NCBI GenBank assembly: GCA_019787685.1
Contig: JAHNUO010000079.1
Span: forward strand, 1 to 48,321
Reading direction: 5' to 3'
Origin: Chiua virens
Taxonomy: Eukaryota > Basidiomycota > Agaricomycetes > Boletales > Boletaceae
Length of the DNA stretch: 48,321 nucleotides
Part shown: positions 22,500 through 33,399 of the stretch, piece after piece
Layout of the letters: the number at the start of each line of letters is the position of its first letter
How positions within the stretch are numbered: position 1 is the first letter of the stretch
The notes under the pieces: model-generated
What the model saw: only the letters and a program-made list of their open reading frames with translations
Database searches by the model: none
Told to the model about the DNA's origin: nothing
Position numbers and translations under genes: made by a program

Positions 22500-22720
22500 C
22501 AGTGAGCAACAAAACTGATGCAATGTTTGTAGCATTTTGATTGAAGCATGAATATTGAGAGCCCTGTTGATGCTAGACCCCCTAACCTAGGTACCATTGG
22601 AAAGCCCTGATCAAGGGCTTTCCAATGGTATATGGGTTTATTATGTAATTCTTACTATATCGGGAAATATTTCGAAATTGATGTGAGGTACTCATTGCAT
22701 CAGTTTTGTTGCTGACACTC
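22500..22720. mobile_element. Tc1/mariner-type MITE (221 bp) with TA duplication
   Basis: The left end begins CAGTGAGCAACAAAACTGAT directly after TA (22498-22499). The right end is its inverse complement (ATCAGTTTTGTTGCTGACAC then TC), directly before TA (22721-22722). Ends starting CAGT and TA target duplication are the hallmark of Tc1/mariner. There is no coding capacity. It sits 100 bp after the stop of the unknown gene and 125 bp before a Tc1-type transposase start. Confidence 0.75.
22592..22630. repeat. Perfect 17-bp palindrome within the MITE
   Basis: TACCATTGGAAAGCCCT at 22592-22608 and its exact inverse complement at 22614-22630, with the 5-nt loop GATCA, would form a stable hairpin. 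Perfect arms suggest recent formation or conversion. Confidence 0.9.
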
Positions 22721-22844
22721 TAAAGTATTCAAAATGCATATTGCAAGTGGTTATTACATAAGCAATGGATCATGTGACATGTAATAAGTTCAACATGATA
22801 CAAACACACACACACACACTATCACTTTGTCCATAACCACCATC

Positions 22845-22986
22845 ATGAAATCTCTTTCAGTTGACCAAACTCATCATATTATCTCTCTCTTGGAATTGGG
22901 ACAATCAACCCATCAAATTGCTCAATCTACTGGTCTCAACCAATCTACTATTAGTAGACTCAGGTCCAAACATCTTCCCAACCTAA
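22845..22986 (+). pseudogene. N-terminal helix-turn-helix of a Tc1-type transposase
   Basis: ATG at 22845 opens MKSLSVDQTHHIISLLELGQ followed by STHQIAQSTGLNQSTISRLR, the paired-like HTH that starts Tc1/mariner transposases. It runs to a GTAAGAG donor at about 22987. The rest of the transposase, including the DDE catalytic domain, is not found downstream, where purine-rich non-coding sequence follows. A (CA)n tract lies just upstream (22802-22819). A truncated element, perhaps cut by later retroelement insertions. Confidence 0.7.
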
Positions 22987-22989
22987 GGT

Positions 22990-23560
22990 AAGAGTCCATG
23001 ATGAGGGAGACAAGGGATAACCATGGGAAGGGGATAGACTGAAGTTGAACAAGTAAGTCAAAGAAGACTGTGGAGGGAAATGAAGAATAAAACAATAGTA
23101 AATCATAACATTATTCCCATACTAAGGGTCAAGTCACAGATGAAGACAATCCCAAGGCGTCAAGGTGTGCTAGAAACACAGGGGAAGAGAAATTGAGGGG
23201 AACAAGGATAAAATGATGATATCTTGGGAAGAGATGGGGTGATCAGGACAATAGACGGCAATGGAAAGGGCACATTGAGAGGATTCCAATGGTGGTGGAA
23301 TCGAAAAATCCAGCATAGGCGATCAAGAGATATTGAGGTTTCAATAAGGGATGTCAAGGATAAGAGGATAGGATGGTGAACAACAGGGTTAGCAGTTTAA
23401 GGCTCATGCTAAGGAGAAGATGAAGGTCAAGGACAAGGGTATATCCACCACAGGGAGGATCAAGACTGAGGAGTACCTCTCAAGACGAATGCAATCTCCA
23501 GAATGAGTTCCTGGCATGGGGTCCTCTAGCAGGCAATGCAATGCTGAGGTGTGAGTTCCA
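22990..23560. other. Purine-rich non-coding filler in the transposon nest
   Basis: Long runs rich in AAGG/GGA on the plus strand with stops in all frames. No recognisable protein or terminal repeat was seen; probably degraded retroelement DNA. Confidence 0.4.
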
Positions 23561-23568
23561 ATGGACAC

Positions 23569-23988
23569 TTAAGCAGAGGGTAGGAGATGCCAGGAGAGTG
23601 GGCAGAGGTGGCAGGATGGTGGATAGGAAACAAAGGAACATCGCAAGTTTAGTTGAAAGCTGCTACACCATGACAAGGTATTGCGACACATAGGTTGACA
23701 GAGACTTGTTGAAAGGGGCGAGTACAAGTCAAGGGAATGGGGGAGAATGGAGGGACGGTGGGGTGCATGTTTACCTTCATTTGTTGGCAAGGGGCACAGC
23801 CTTCCACATATTTTCAGATGAAGTGGGTGAGGCCAGGCCACCAGAACTCTGCAGCAACCAGTTGGTGGGTTTTTAGGTATCTGGGATGACCAAAAGAAAC
23901 CAAGTTCATGACAGCAGGCCATGATGGTGTGGCAAAGATCTGCATCGGGGGGAACATAAACTTGGCCCTGAAAGGTGAGTATGCCCAC
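23569..23988 (-). mobile_element. Ty3/gypsy integrase fragment
   Basis: Minus-strand translation gives GILTFQGQVYVPPDADLCHT (23975-23915), then in shifted frame AAEFWWPGLTHFI and KYVEGCAPCQQMKVNMHPTV (23810-23755), and PLTCTRPFQQVSVN near 23705. This matches the zinc-binding (HHCC) region at the start of chromovirus-like integrases: the W-W-P and C-x2-C elements are visible. A stop within the finger (TGA after THFI) and truncation before the DDE core mark it as a relic. It ends exactly where the plus-oriented LTR begins. Confidence 0.75.
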
Positions 23989-24693
23989 TGTAGGAGCTAG
24001 ATACTCCTTATGGTTGTAGGAGACCTTTTTCTCACTCTTCATCAAGTCCTATCACCTCCTATCTCATCTGCTATTGACTTCGTGCCAGTCCAGTTTTATT
24101 CCTAGTGTTTACAGATCATCCGAATCCAATCTGAGTCCAATCCAAGTCAATGCGATCCAATCCAGTTTCATTGTATGTATTCTGCCTCATCTGATTTGAC
24201 TTGTTCTATTCAATTTGGCCTTATTAAGGTCATTACTATCATAATACCTTCCTTTCCTTTTGTTATCTATAAGGTTTGACACTCCTGTTTTAAATACTCA
24301 CCCTACATCAATCCTGTATACTTACCTAGGGTCAGATTGCCTTTAACAGTCCTGGGTTGTGCCCAGGACTATAAAACCATGTTTTCTAACATAAATTACT
24401 ATCTTTCTGTGTTCAGGAGATCTCCTGTTTACTTTCCTGTGTGTGAGTGAGCTGGACAGCTTTCCTTTTACCTTGTCCTATTGTTCCTTTGCATCTCATC
24501 TACTCGAATCAATCCTCTTATCGCCTCGACTTAACCTGGATGCTTTTCATCAACCGTTTTTCATTCCAGATCGTTCAGTAGCCTCTAGGACTCCTAGACA
24601 AACCCAAATCCTCCATTCCTTCGAATATAACCCCCCTTGAGATGAACTTATCACCCCACCTTTCTTCATTTCACCTATTATTAGTTTTTTACA
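23989..24693 (+). mobile_element. LTR (705 bp), plus orientation
   Basis: Begins TGTAGGAGCTAGATACTCC and ends TTTTTTACA, so it has TG...CA ends. It contains a CCTGGGTTGTGCCCAGG hairpin near 24350 followed by a TATAAAA box at 24370. It is the inverse complement of 26931-27658 over essentially its whole length. No 5-bp target duplication (CCCAC on the left, GCAGA on the right) and no primer-binding site is seen at either end. Confidence 0.8.
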
Positions 24694-26930
24694 GCAGATC
24701 CGTATACAAGCGGATGGCATCAAAAGTGTGTGTTATGCAACTAAAAACGTGAAAAACTGAGCTTGGTATTAGGTACCAACCAAGCTCACACTGAGGGGAA
24801 CTTGAAATGATGACCTCCCAGGCATCGAAAGTATGCAAAGGGAGTGTTATATGCACTTGCAGATTAAGAAACCACAGATAAGGAATGGGCGGATTAAGTT
24901 TTGAAGGTGCCACAGTGAAACTAGCTGCCAAGGCAAGTGGTGAGAATGAAGGCAAAGCAGCCATAACAGAAGACCAGATGTGAACGAGGGGAACTTGAAT
25001 AGTAAACAACAGGAATGCAGATGAACAAATGCAAGAAGAAAGCGGATTAAAACGAGGTAAGGACACATTTGTAGGTAGAATGAGCAGTTGAAAGGTGCCT
25101 GCACAAACATTTGGATGTTTCATGGGCCTTGGGAGTACGCAAATGGCAGCAATCCAGATATGACCAGTTAGGACTGCCTCAGCCGGTGGATCATGACAAT
25201 CCCTTACAAACTGGTTGACACTTGACCTAAAACATTAGTCTTGTGCAGATATGAAACAAAAATAGATAAAAATGAATGTCTGGTATGGTCAGGGTACAGC
25301 TGAGGTGGCTCATGTACGCTGCAGATCGAAACAATATTATTGGCTGGTAATTCCTGACTCAGTATAATAGTAGTCCACAGACCAAGCAGCTATAGTAGAA
25401 AAAGGGAGAATGATTGACGCAAATGGGGGATGGGTTGATAGGGAGCATTTGAGAGTGATTTCAGAGGAATGGGATGAGAGACCAGTTCGGTTGTGAGACC
25501 GAGTGCAGACATGGCAGTGGGGGTATTTCGTAGAAGAGAAATGGTGGGGCTAATTATGGGTTCAATCAATCCATCATATGGATCATCCAAATCATGATCA
25601 GTTTCGATTGAATGCAGTGCCATGTTGTGTACTACCAGCTGAGTTGATACCGAATATGACAGAGTGTCTGGTTCAATGTCAAGGAGGTCACAAGGACAGG
25701 CTGACCACACATCTGTGATGCTGAGAGGTGTTGTGATGACAGTCATGCAAGGTGCAATCGGGATTGAGAGTGGTGAGACCAGTTCAGTTAACATGGTCAG
25801 GTCGATAGTGTAATCCATCAGTCATTCAGTAACCGATGATCATGATGACAGAGCAACACACGGGTTGATGTCCATAACCAGTGTGATAACTACAGAACTA
25901 GACAAGTAGGTGGCCCTTGGATTGATGGCAAAATAAAAATGGATGAAGGAATGGGTTGGTTATACAGAAGTGGATTGTAAAGGTCAGGTAGCAAAAGAGA
26001 AGGCGATTGAAGGGGGAGCAAAAGTGTAGGGGTAAAATGAGAATGTGATCCTGATAAAAGAAACTTGGCTGCATCACAAACGTCATCAAGCGCATACAAG
26101 GCATCCAGGTGGATATCCAGTCGCAGGATTGCTAACCGTCGACGAATCTCATACTGTAAATTGACTGGAAAACCACTAAGAAAAAGAAAATCTCGATCAA
26201 GGGTAGCTATTTGTTGTCAGGTGAGAAGGAATGATGATATTTTTGTAAATTCTTGAATATACTTCCCCAGCTCGTTAAGGAAGCACCTCAACTTGGATTG
26301 ATAGTAATTGACAAGGTTCTGGAGATCCTTGAAGCGGTACCAGTTATTGAGTTCTGGGTAGAGTGTCTTGATGGATATAATGAACACCTGCCAATCTGGT
26401 GGATCAGTAACCACTTCAGGTAGGATCTCCCAAAGGTCATGTACACTGGGGTTGACGTAATGCAATGCATACCATACTCTCTTCGATTGGGGCAGTTCAA
26501 CCCATGTGCAAAGAAAGTCAATGTAGTATAGATATGGCTGGAGATGGGAAGCTTTTCTGCTGAAGGTTGGTGCATCCGGGGTGCCTCAATATGGCATCTG
26601 GGTTATGCTAGCAGCAATCATGATGGATGAAAATGGTGTTGGTTGATTATCTGATGCACTTGTGACCTTCATAGCTAAGGGCGGATGAATCGTGAGACAT
26701 GGAGGAAAGGTTAGTAGTGGCACAGGGATGCGAGCAGGGTGAGCAGTGACTAAAAGTCAGAAGGTATTGTAACCAGGTCCAAAAAAAAAAATAAGGTTTG
26801 TGAAACCAGATAAGGCACAGGTCAGGGACGGATGTAGGCAATGTGTGCAGCAAGTGAAGGAAGAGCAATGGGAGAGCAAAGACGTCCAAATCCAAACCTT
26901 CTGAAACCACCCCTCACAGTGGGCTCCAGT
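24694..26930 (-). mobile_element. Ty3/gypsy-type internal region with gag relic
   Basis: Immediately inside the right LTR is a plausible primer-binding site (minus strand ACTGGAGCCCACTGTGAGG). Gag-like coding follows: HYVNPSVHDLWEILPEVVTD (26460), FKDLQNLVNYYQSKLRCFLN (26340) and ATLDRDFLFLSGFPVNLQYE (26200-26150, after a stop at 26217), then LDALYALDDVCDAAKFLLSG (26110-26050). Further minus-strand ORFs at 25390-25818 and 24689-25123 are low in motifs. Reverse transcriptase and RNase H were not found. Together this is a 5' portion of a decayed minus-strand element. Confidence 0.65.
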
Positions 26931-27658
26931 TGTAGAAAACAAATATAAGGTGAAATGAAGAAAGGTGGGGTGATAAGTTCATCCCAAGGGGGGTTATACT
27001 TGAAGGAATGAAGGATTTGGGTTTGTCTAGGAGTCCTAGAGGCTGCTGAACGATCCGGAATGAAAAGCGGTCAATGAAAAAGTATCCGGGTGGAGTCAAG
27101 GTGATGAGAGGATTGATTCAAGTAGATGAGAGGATTGATTCGAGTAGATGAGATGCCAAGGAACAATAGGATGAGGTAAAAGGAAAGCTGTCCAGCTCAC
27201 TCACACACAGGAGAGTAAACAGGAGATCTCCTGAATGCAGAAAGATAATGTTTTATGTTAGAAAACATGGTTTTATAGTCCTGGGCACAACCCAGGACTG
27301 TTAAAGGCAATCTGATCCTAGGTAAGTATACAGGATCAATGTAGGGTGAGTATTTAAGACAGGAGTGTCAAACCTTATAGATAACAAAAGGAAAGGAAGG
27401 TATTATGATAGTAACAACCTTAATAAGGCCAAATCAAATAGAACAAGTCAAATCAGATGAAGCAGAATACATACAATGAAACCAGATTGGATCATGTTGA
27501 CTCGGATTGGACTCAGATTGGATTCGGATGATCTGTAAACACTAGGAATGAAATCGGGCTGGCATGAAGTTGATGGCGGATGAGATAGGAGGTGATAGGA
27601 CATGATGAAGAGCGAGGAAAAGGTATTCTACAACCATAAGGAGTATCTAACTCCTACA
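26931..27658 (-). mobile_element. LTR (728 bp), minus orientation
   Basis: Read on the minus strand it begins TGTAGGAGTTAGATACTCC (27658) and ends TTTTCTACA (26931), matching the left LTR. It includes the same hairpin and TATAAAA box (27265-27305) and a duplicated GAGAGGATTGATTC(A/G)AGTAGAT near 27108-27150 not present twice in the left copy. It is followed on the minus strand by the candidate primer-binding site, so it is the 5' LTR of the gag relic. Confidence 0.8.
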
Positions 27659-29070
27659 GCACTTCCTTGCCTTCTATGTTCCTTAGCTAGTTCTGTGCAA
27701 TTCAGCATACTTCTAAGTCTCCACTCGGTGTGAAGCTTCTCTCTCACAGTTGAAGACCTTCAGCATCGTCAGATAGAGCCCTTTTCCTAACGGACATCAC
27801 TGCTCTAAGCCGAATCTCTCTTGCTAGCTGAAGGTGTGGGTGAGTTATCACTGCCTGACAGCTAAGCTGTATACAAGGACTAGTGATTGTATGCTCTCAC
27901 ATAACAAAAACCTCCACAATTTCTTTCCAAACATTGACAATGTTGTCCACATCATCCTCACAATCACACTCTTTCAACAGCCTGTTCATCTGCTATGTTC
28001 CTTCAACCTGGGTCTACTTAAAAGTGATTTCTGCAGCCCCTACTTATTCTTGCTGCTTTACAATCACTACAATGCTTGCAACTTCACTCTTGATGAGCTG
28101 CAGGCCACAGCTGAAGCTCTCATACAGTATGTAACATTGTGCACTCCATGGCATATTCTAACAACCACTCTCACCACAGGCTGAATGAAATCATTTTATA
28201 CAATTAAAAAATTTAGTATCCACACTTTATCGACTCAGAATCTTCTATTATTGTAGAACAATAACAGATGTCAGTGGTAACAGAATGAACAATGCTACAT
28301 ATTCATGTCTGTCAATACATTGTGAATTTTGCTAACTAGTCAACAATGATTTTGTAGTTGTACAGTTTATTCACCTACAGACTGACTTGCCTTACTGCTG
28401 GAGCTATGGGGTCCAGGTTTGCCCGAAGGGCCATTTGAATTGTGTTGTAGTAAGATAGGTGTGAGAGGAACTTCATCAGATGAGATGGTAGTCAAGAGGC
28501 AGGAATTAATTAGGAGTCTCCTATTGACAGATGACATGTAGCTACAGTTGGCATCAGGTCGAGTGAGGATTGCCATTGTTTGGCATAATCAAAGGACCTC
28601 GAGTCCAACAAATTGTAATGGAGTCAGGGGCTGGTGGCCGTTACGATTACATGCCCAAATTAGGTTTACCCTAAGTGAACAATTGATGGAATTTGTTAAC
28701 AAAATAATTTGTAGATAATATGTAAAGATAGGTATGATGTGCCTGGATCAATGTAATCACTGTCTGTGGTGTGGTAATATGACATATGTGTGACATAACA
28801 TGCTAGATGTCTGGCAGATGTCAAAAGACAGCTCTGGGGATCATCTAAATGACGACCGGACAATGTCCCATTTTATATCACTGTAATGTTAGATGGATCA
28901 GTGCAACAAACTAGGTAAGATACTTGGCTAATCATATATAGAAATGAGTTACCAATCACTGAGAGTGTGTACACTGTGTGATTAAAATGTTTTGTTAGGA
29001 TAATCAAGCCTCAAGTAATTGTGCTAAGTACAAAAATACTCTATATATTTGACTGAGAGTCTAAATATAG
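27659..29070. other. AT-rich gene-poor region
   Basis: Only weak ORFs are present: plus 27834-28184 (116 codons, with ATACAAGG-type repeats absent) and minus 28367-28576 (69 codons, Ser-rich end). Neither shows a recognisable domain or coding-quality signal. The segment is probably intergenic and transposon-derived. Confidence 0.35.
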
Positions 29071-29157
29071 CGAAGGTCTTTTAGCCTAATGGTTATGTGT
29101 TGTGTGGGTCTCTTTCTTCAATGGTGTGGTTCAAATCATGCTTGTTGCACTTTTTTT
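29071..29157 (+). ncRNA. Possible Pol III unit (tRNA-like or SINE head)
   Basis: TAGCCTAATGGTTA at 29082-29095 resembles a tRNA A box/D-loop, GGTTCAAATC at 29128-29137 matches a B box, and a run of seven T at 29151-29157 would serve as a Pol III terminator. Spacing (about 46 nt A to B) is tRNA-like. I could not fold a full acceptor stem with confidence, so a tRNA-derived SINE head or tRNA relic is more likely than a working tRNA. Confidence 0.35.
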
Positions 29158-29508
29158 ACAGTATATTTTTAGGGCTTGCTACCTACTAGCTGTGGGAAAG
29201 TGCACCCAAACGCAGCGTACATTTTGAAGCCAGGCTGACAAATCCATTTCTGAGGTCCATTCAACGTTACCAACCCTTGGGTGTGTAGGTAATGCATTAC
29301 ACAAAGTTACTATTCCCTTCTTTTAACAAGCAGCCTGGGCTTGAGTCGCCGTGGGTCACGTCAAGCAATGTGTCCGAGTTGTCAAGCAATGCCGTTACTA
29401 TTCAGAATCGTGATTAGTAGTCTGGTGGACCAGCCCGTCTGTCTATGAGGTAAAGGGCAGTGAACATTTCGTTGCACACGCCATCTGTCTCGCTCGCTTC
29501 CTTTTATC

Positions 29509-30945
29509 ATGGGCAATTGTATCTCTTCCCAGGACGGGGCTCAGAAGGAAAGATCTGATGCAATCGACCGCCAGCTCGAAGAGGATTCCAGGAGGCTTAG
29601 AAAGGAGTGCAAGATATTACTCCTTGGTCAGTCTCCCTGCCAGCACTTGGTGCCTCTTTCTTCCTGTGCTGACCTAACCCTTGTTCTAGGATCAAGCGAG
29701 TCTGGCAAATCCACGATTGTTAAGCAAATGAAGATTATCCACCAGAACGGTTTCACTGACGAAGAACTTTTGACCTACCGGTCAATTATATATCGAAACA
29801 CACTCGATAGTGCACAAGCTACAATTCTCGCAATGCGCAAGCTCGGCCTTGACTGCATTCACCCACGTAATCATGTACGTCTTGAGTCATTCTTCGTTTT
29901 CTATCCATTGATCCTTAGGCTTCATTCCTGCCATTCTCAGGTCAATGCCGAATGCATCTTTGACTACCGAATTGACCCATCACCCTCGTTCGAATTTTCT
30001 CCCGAGATCGCCGAAGCTATCGACCAATTATGGAAGGACCCAATAATTCCACAGCTTATGGACCATACTAGCCAGTTTTACCTCATGGACAGCGCGGTTT
30101 AGTAAGTATTGTCATCCTTCATGTCCAACCCCCTCTGATTCCATTTCCTCAGTTTCTTCACCGATGTATTGCGCATAGGTGCACCCAAGTACCTTCCAAC
30201 TGAGAACGACATTCTACGAGCTTGTCTAAAGTCAACAGGTATTACTGAAACTTGATTCATGATGGGACAACTTCAGTACGTCTCATCGTTCCCCTTTCCT
30301 TCCCTCTCATCTCAACCTCATCTAGGATACATATGTTTGACGTTGGAGGCCAACGCCCTGAACGAAAGAAATGGATACATTGTTTCGAAAGCATAACGAG
30401 CATCATTTTCTGCACAGCCCTGAGCGAGTACGATCAAGTCTTGCTGGAGGAGAAGAACCAGGTAAGTCCCAAGTCCACTATTTACAGCCGAGCTTTAACC
30501 ATGCTTCATAGAATCGGATGGCCGAATCTCTCATACTCTTCGAATCCGTAATCAACTCTCGGTGGTTTTTGAGAACGTTGATCATATTGTTCCTCAACAA
30601 GATCGATGTGTTTAAAACCAAGCTACCAAAGGTGTGTTTCCCAACAAATTGAGTTTTTCATCCCTTGTATCCCGCCAGGTCCCACTGGAGAGATATTTCC
30701 CAGAGTACTCTGGCGGTGCGGATCTAAGCAAGGCCGCTAAATATATCCTCTGGAGATTCATGCAAACGAATCGTGCACACCTCTCGGTTTATCCTCAGTA
30801 TGTTTCAAATCTTTATAGCCTCGATTGGCTCATGCTGGTGATCAGTCTAACACAAGCAACGGACACGACAAACATTCATTTAGTATTCGTGGTGGTGAAG
30901 GAAATGATCCTACAGAATGCGCTAAAAAATTCAGGCATTTTGTAG
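29509..30945 (+). pseudogene. Heterotrimeric G-protein alpha subunit with one in-frame TGA
   Basis: Eight exons with GT-AG introns: 29509-29626, 29690-29874, 29941-30101, 30153-30275, 30326-30461, 30512-30631, 30679-30797 and 30846-30945. Visible: myristoylation start MGNCISS, P-loop GSSESGKST, switch [22 protein letters not shown] (G4) near 30600, TQATDT (G5) near 30850, C-terminus LKNSGIL. All guanine-binding motifs are in place. In switch I the catalytic arginine is lysine ([11 protein letters not shown]), and the next codon is TGA (30253-30255) before FMMGQLQ. So it is a very recently broken or recoded G-alpha. Intact G-alpha transmits pheromone or nutrient receptor signals at the plasma membrane. 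Confidence 0.85.
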
Positions 30946-30949
30946 CTTG

Positions 30950-31480
30950 ACGTCCTTTACTACCGTTTCTTTTCTATCCCCTTTTCTTCTTCACTGTTTC
31001 CGTTGTGTTACGAGTCGTGTCGCTATCTATTAATATTGGTAAGGGCTTTTCGGTTGTTTGTGGTCACCGGTCGCATTGACATCGCTATTCCCCCTCGACA
31101 GCTTGCATTATCTCTGTGGATATTCTTGTCATCTCCCTAGCATGTCTCCTCCATATATAACATATCATCAACCTATTGCTTTGGCTGCACACGGGGGCTA
31201 CACAATCGCAAGCATACATTTTTTGACTGACCACAGATGGACGTGGACTCGTACTTTTTCCTTCTTTTCCTTTTTTCTTAGACCTGGATCGTTAGGTAAT
31301 GTGCTACAGAAGACATTGTCGCGTATAGTACATCCCGTTCTGCTGATACTTCTTCAAGAGTGTTTTGCTTTCCTGTTGCTACCTGCTGCAGGTTCAAACC
31401 TCACATCCAAGGTTCTAAAAAGTCACTATTTCGCAAACAGAGAGCTACAAATGTACTCATAAAGGTTGCGAGGTCATAAA
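30950..31480. other. 3' region of the G-alpha relic, no assigned gene
   Basis: T-rich sequence follows the G-alpha stop. A plus-strand ORF at 31058-31462 is hydrophobic and Ser/Leu-rich without motifs and is probably spurious. A B-box-like GGTTCAAACCTC at 31391 has no A box at a suitable distance. Confidence 0.3.
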
Positions 31481-31489
31481 ACGAAACCA

Positions 31490-32092
31490 TCACGGGCACG
31501 CATCGATGACATCCTTTCTCCAACCCACAACCTTGTCCTCCAAGCGGATCCTTTCCATCTTCTGCTTCTTATCCTTAGCTTCCCTCCAAAATTGTTTTAC
31601 TCTCTCTGGTGGCATTGTGATGTACGGCAGTATCATGAGGATGTCCAGGGTGTCCAGGGTGTCTTCGTGGTCATTAGATTCATCGCCGACACGCTCTGAA
31701 TGTTTTCTATGATGCTGACTACTTTCATCCTTTTGTTTGTCCTCCTTCTGTTTCCGGTCGGCTCGCTCTTGAATCATTGCGTGGTAATCTGCTTGCCTTG
31801 CACTTGTGGCTCCTCCAGGGTAAAAGGTAGATTTCCATTGACGAACAATATCCTGTAAACCTGGAGCAGCAAAGTGTAATAACACTGCGTTGGCATAAAC
31901 GGCATCGAAAAGTATGTCTGGGGGCCAGTTTGAGCGGTCATCAGAACCACTGGGAGGCATCTGGACACGACAACCCGAATGAAGCGTGCGATCGCCAAGA
32001 GCCAAGTCATGTGATGGGCCAAGAACAAACCGATGTGCAGTGCAACATACCTCTTCTGGTGGTAACTCAGGGTGGATGTCCGCGGTTGTCAT
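31490..32092 (-). CDS. Hypothetical protein, 200 residues, intact ORF
   Basis: An uninterrupted minus-strand frame runs from ATG 32092 to a stop at 31490. The N-terminal half has DILFDAVYANAVLLHFAAPG (about 31915-31860). The C-terminal half is highly charged (QERADRKQKEDKQKDESSQH), then MILPYITMPPERVKQFWREA. A TAA precedes the ATG in frame, and a possible intron (GTACGT...CAG, 32163-32138) would allow an upstream exon. I do not recognise the family; the mixed hydrophobic then Lys/Glu-rich layout resembles anonymous agaric proteins. No frameshift is seen. Confidence 0.5.
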   Translation of the reverse strand: MTTADIHPELPPEEVCCTAHRFVLGPSHDLALGDRTLHSGCRVQMPPSGSDDRSNWPPDILFDAVYANAVLLHFAAPGLQDIVRQWKSTFYPGGATSARQADYHAMIQERADRKQKEDKQKDESSQHHRKHSERVGDESNDHEDTLDTLDILMILPYITMPPERVKQFWREAKDKKQKMERIRLEDKVVGWRKDVIDACP

Positions 32093-32239
32093 CGCAAATT
32101 AGGTGTCTATGTAGTTGGCCATCTGCATTAGACATCACTGAAAGCAAAAGGCTGATTACGTACCATTAGGAATGCAGTGTTTTTTCCAAAGCTGTCGTGA
32201 GCAGTTGAATTTATCAGTATTCCATTTCAAACATCATCA

Positions 32240-32850
32240 ACCTCTTCTATGACGTCATTCTCAACTCGACTCCGGTGTTGCGTATAACTCGCAATGTACT
32301 ACCACACAGTGAGCAATGGGAAATTGGGGGAATGGAAGACATACATCATTGCCTTTGGCGTGGGCAACGAGGTGTACAGCCTGGAAACTATGCAGCCCAG
32401 CACCTGTTAACACGCACGCACATGACGCTGCCATCATAGGTGCAATCATGGATTCATGGTCGCCAGTCAAGATCATGATGCGTAGGGTGGGCGGAATCAT
32501 CTCTTCAAGTTATGTAGCCTGTGTCTGGTTCGATTACTGCTGTGCTTGAGATTCTAGGGACTCACCAGGTGTGACAAGGAGCAGTGAGGACCTGAGATGA
32601 GCGAGACGCAGTAGAAGACAGATCTGGCTCTTGCTTACGTAGCTATGTGGCTGCATTTTGGCAGCGAGGCATTGGCTTGAAGCACCGCTTCACTAGAGCC
32701 TTTGTTGCCGAGTCCGAATCTTTCATTCTTTTTGTGCATTATCGGTAAGTACATGTTCCATAAACTGCTTGAAAAAACCTGCTCATACCTCTGCAAGGTA
32801 TCCCGAAGGTGCGCATTTGTCCACAGTGGTTGATACGATGACAATAAGTA
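32240..32850 (-). other. Minus-strand short ORFs, possible upstream exons or relic
   Basis: Open frames at 32261-32500 (AHAKGNDVCLPFP and LRIMILTGDHES visible) and 32635-32844 (WTNAHLRDTLQRYEQVFSSS) may be exons of, or a relic next to, the hypothetical gene at 31490-32092. Frame continuity is not established and no family was recognised. Confidence 0.25.
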
Positions 32851-32920
32851 ATCTTTAGTACTTCACCTCTAGTTCTTCCATTATATAATTGCATGAGTTA
32901 TCCTTCCTGTTCTTCCGAGA

Positions 32921-33381
32921 TGCATACGCTGAAGTGATTCAAAGTGAACGGTACCCATTGACATCCAACTCAACTCATTCAGGAGAACAAGAGTCTCGAA
33001 TTCGGTGAAACAGCTTGAGGCATTCCAGCGAGCCATGACCGCTAACCTATTTCATAGACAACTTATACCTCGACTTCAACGGGATCATACATAATTGTAC
33101 GATTTCAATCTGCGCAGTCGACACTTCCCCGTTGAAATGTCTCTTCTCACAGGCTCGCATCCCAAGCAGATATTCATGGCTATTTTTGCATACATGGACC
33201 TTTTATTTGGGAAGATTAACCCCAGGAAGCGCTTTGTCATGGCTGTGGACGGTGTCGCCCTGAGAGCCAAGATGAATCAACAACGTAGTCGCCGTTTCCG
33301 CACGGCGAAGGAAGCAAGAGAAGTTCGTGAGAAGGCGGAGGCAAAGGGAGAGGAACTCCCTGCAGAGAAGGCATCTGACAG
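32921..33381 (+). pseudogene. XRN1: XRN1 5'-3' exoribonuclease, 5' fragment
   Basis: Xrn1 degrades decapped mRNA in the cytoplasm. The segment reads SERYPLTS, QLIQENKSLEF (frame change), an intron GTGAAA...TAG (33005-33056), then [14 protein letters not shown] with the conserved Asp of the first catalytic motif. After a second intron-like gap come [20 protein letters not shown] (33165-33228), [20 protein letters not shown] and [20 protein letters not shown], ending at a GTAAGT donor at 33381. The usual MGVPKFFRW start is degraded around ATG 32921. The next XRN1 exon (NCITPGT...) is missing; UBR1 sequence follows. Only about 10% of the enzyme is present. Confidence 0.9.
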
Positions 33382-33399
33382 GTAAGTTTTCATGGCATC

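Noticed and set aside
31058..31462. Plus-strand ORF after the G-alpha gene as a membrane protein gene
   Set aside because: Hydrophobic content follows from T-rich 3' flanking DNA; no splice signals, motifs or codon-level coherence support it.
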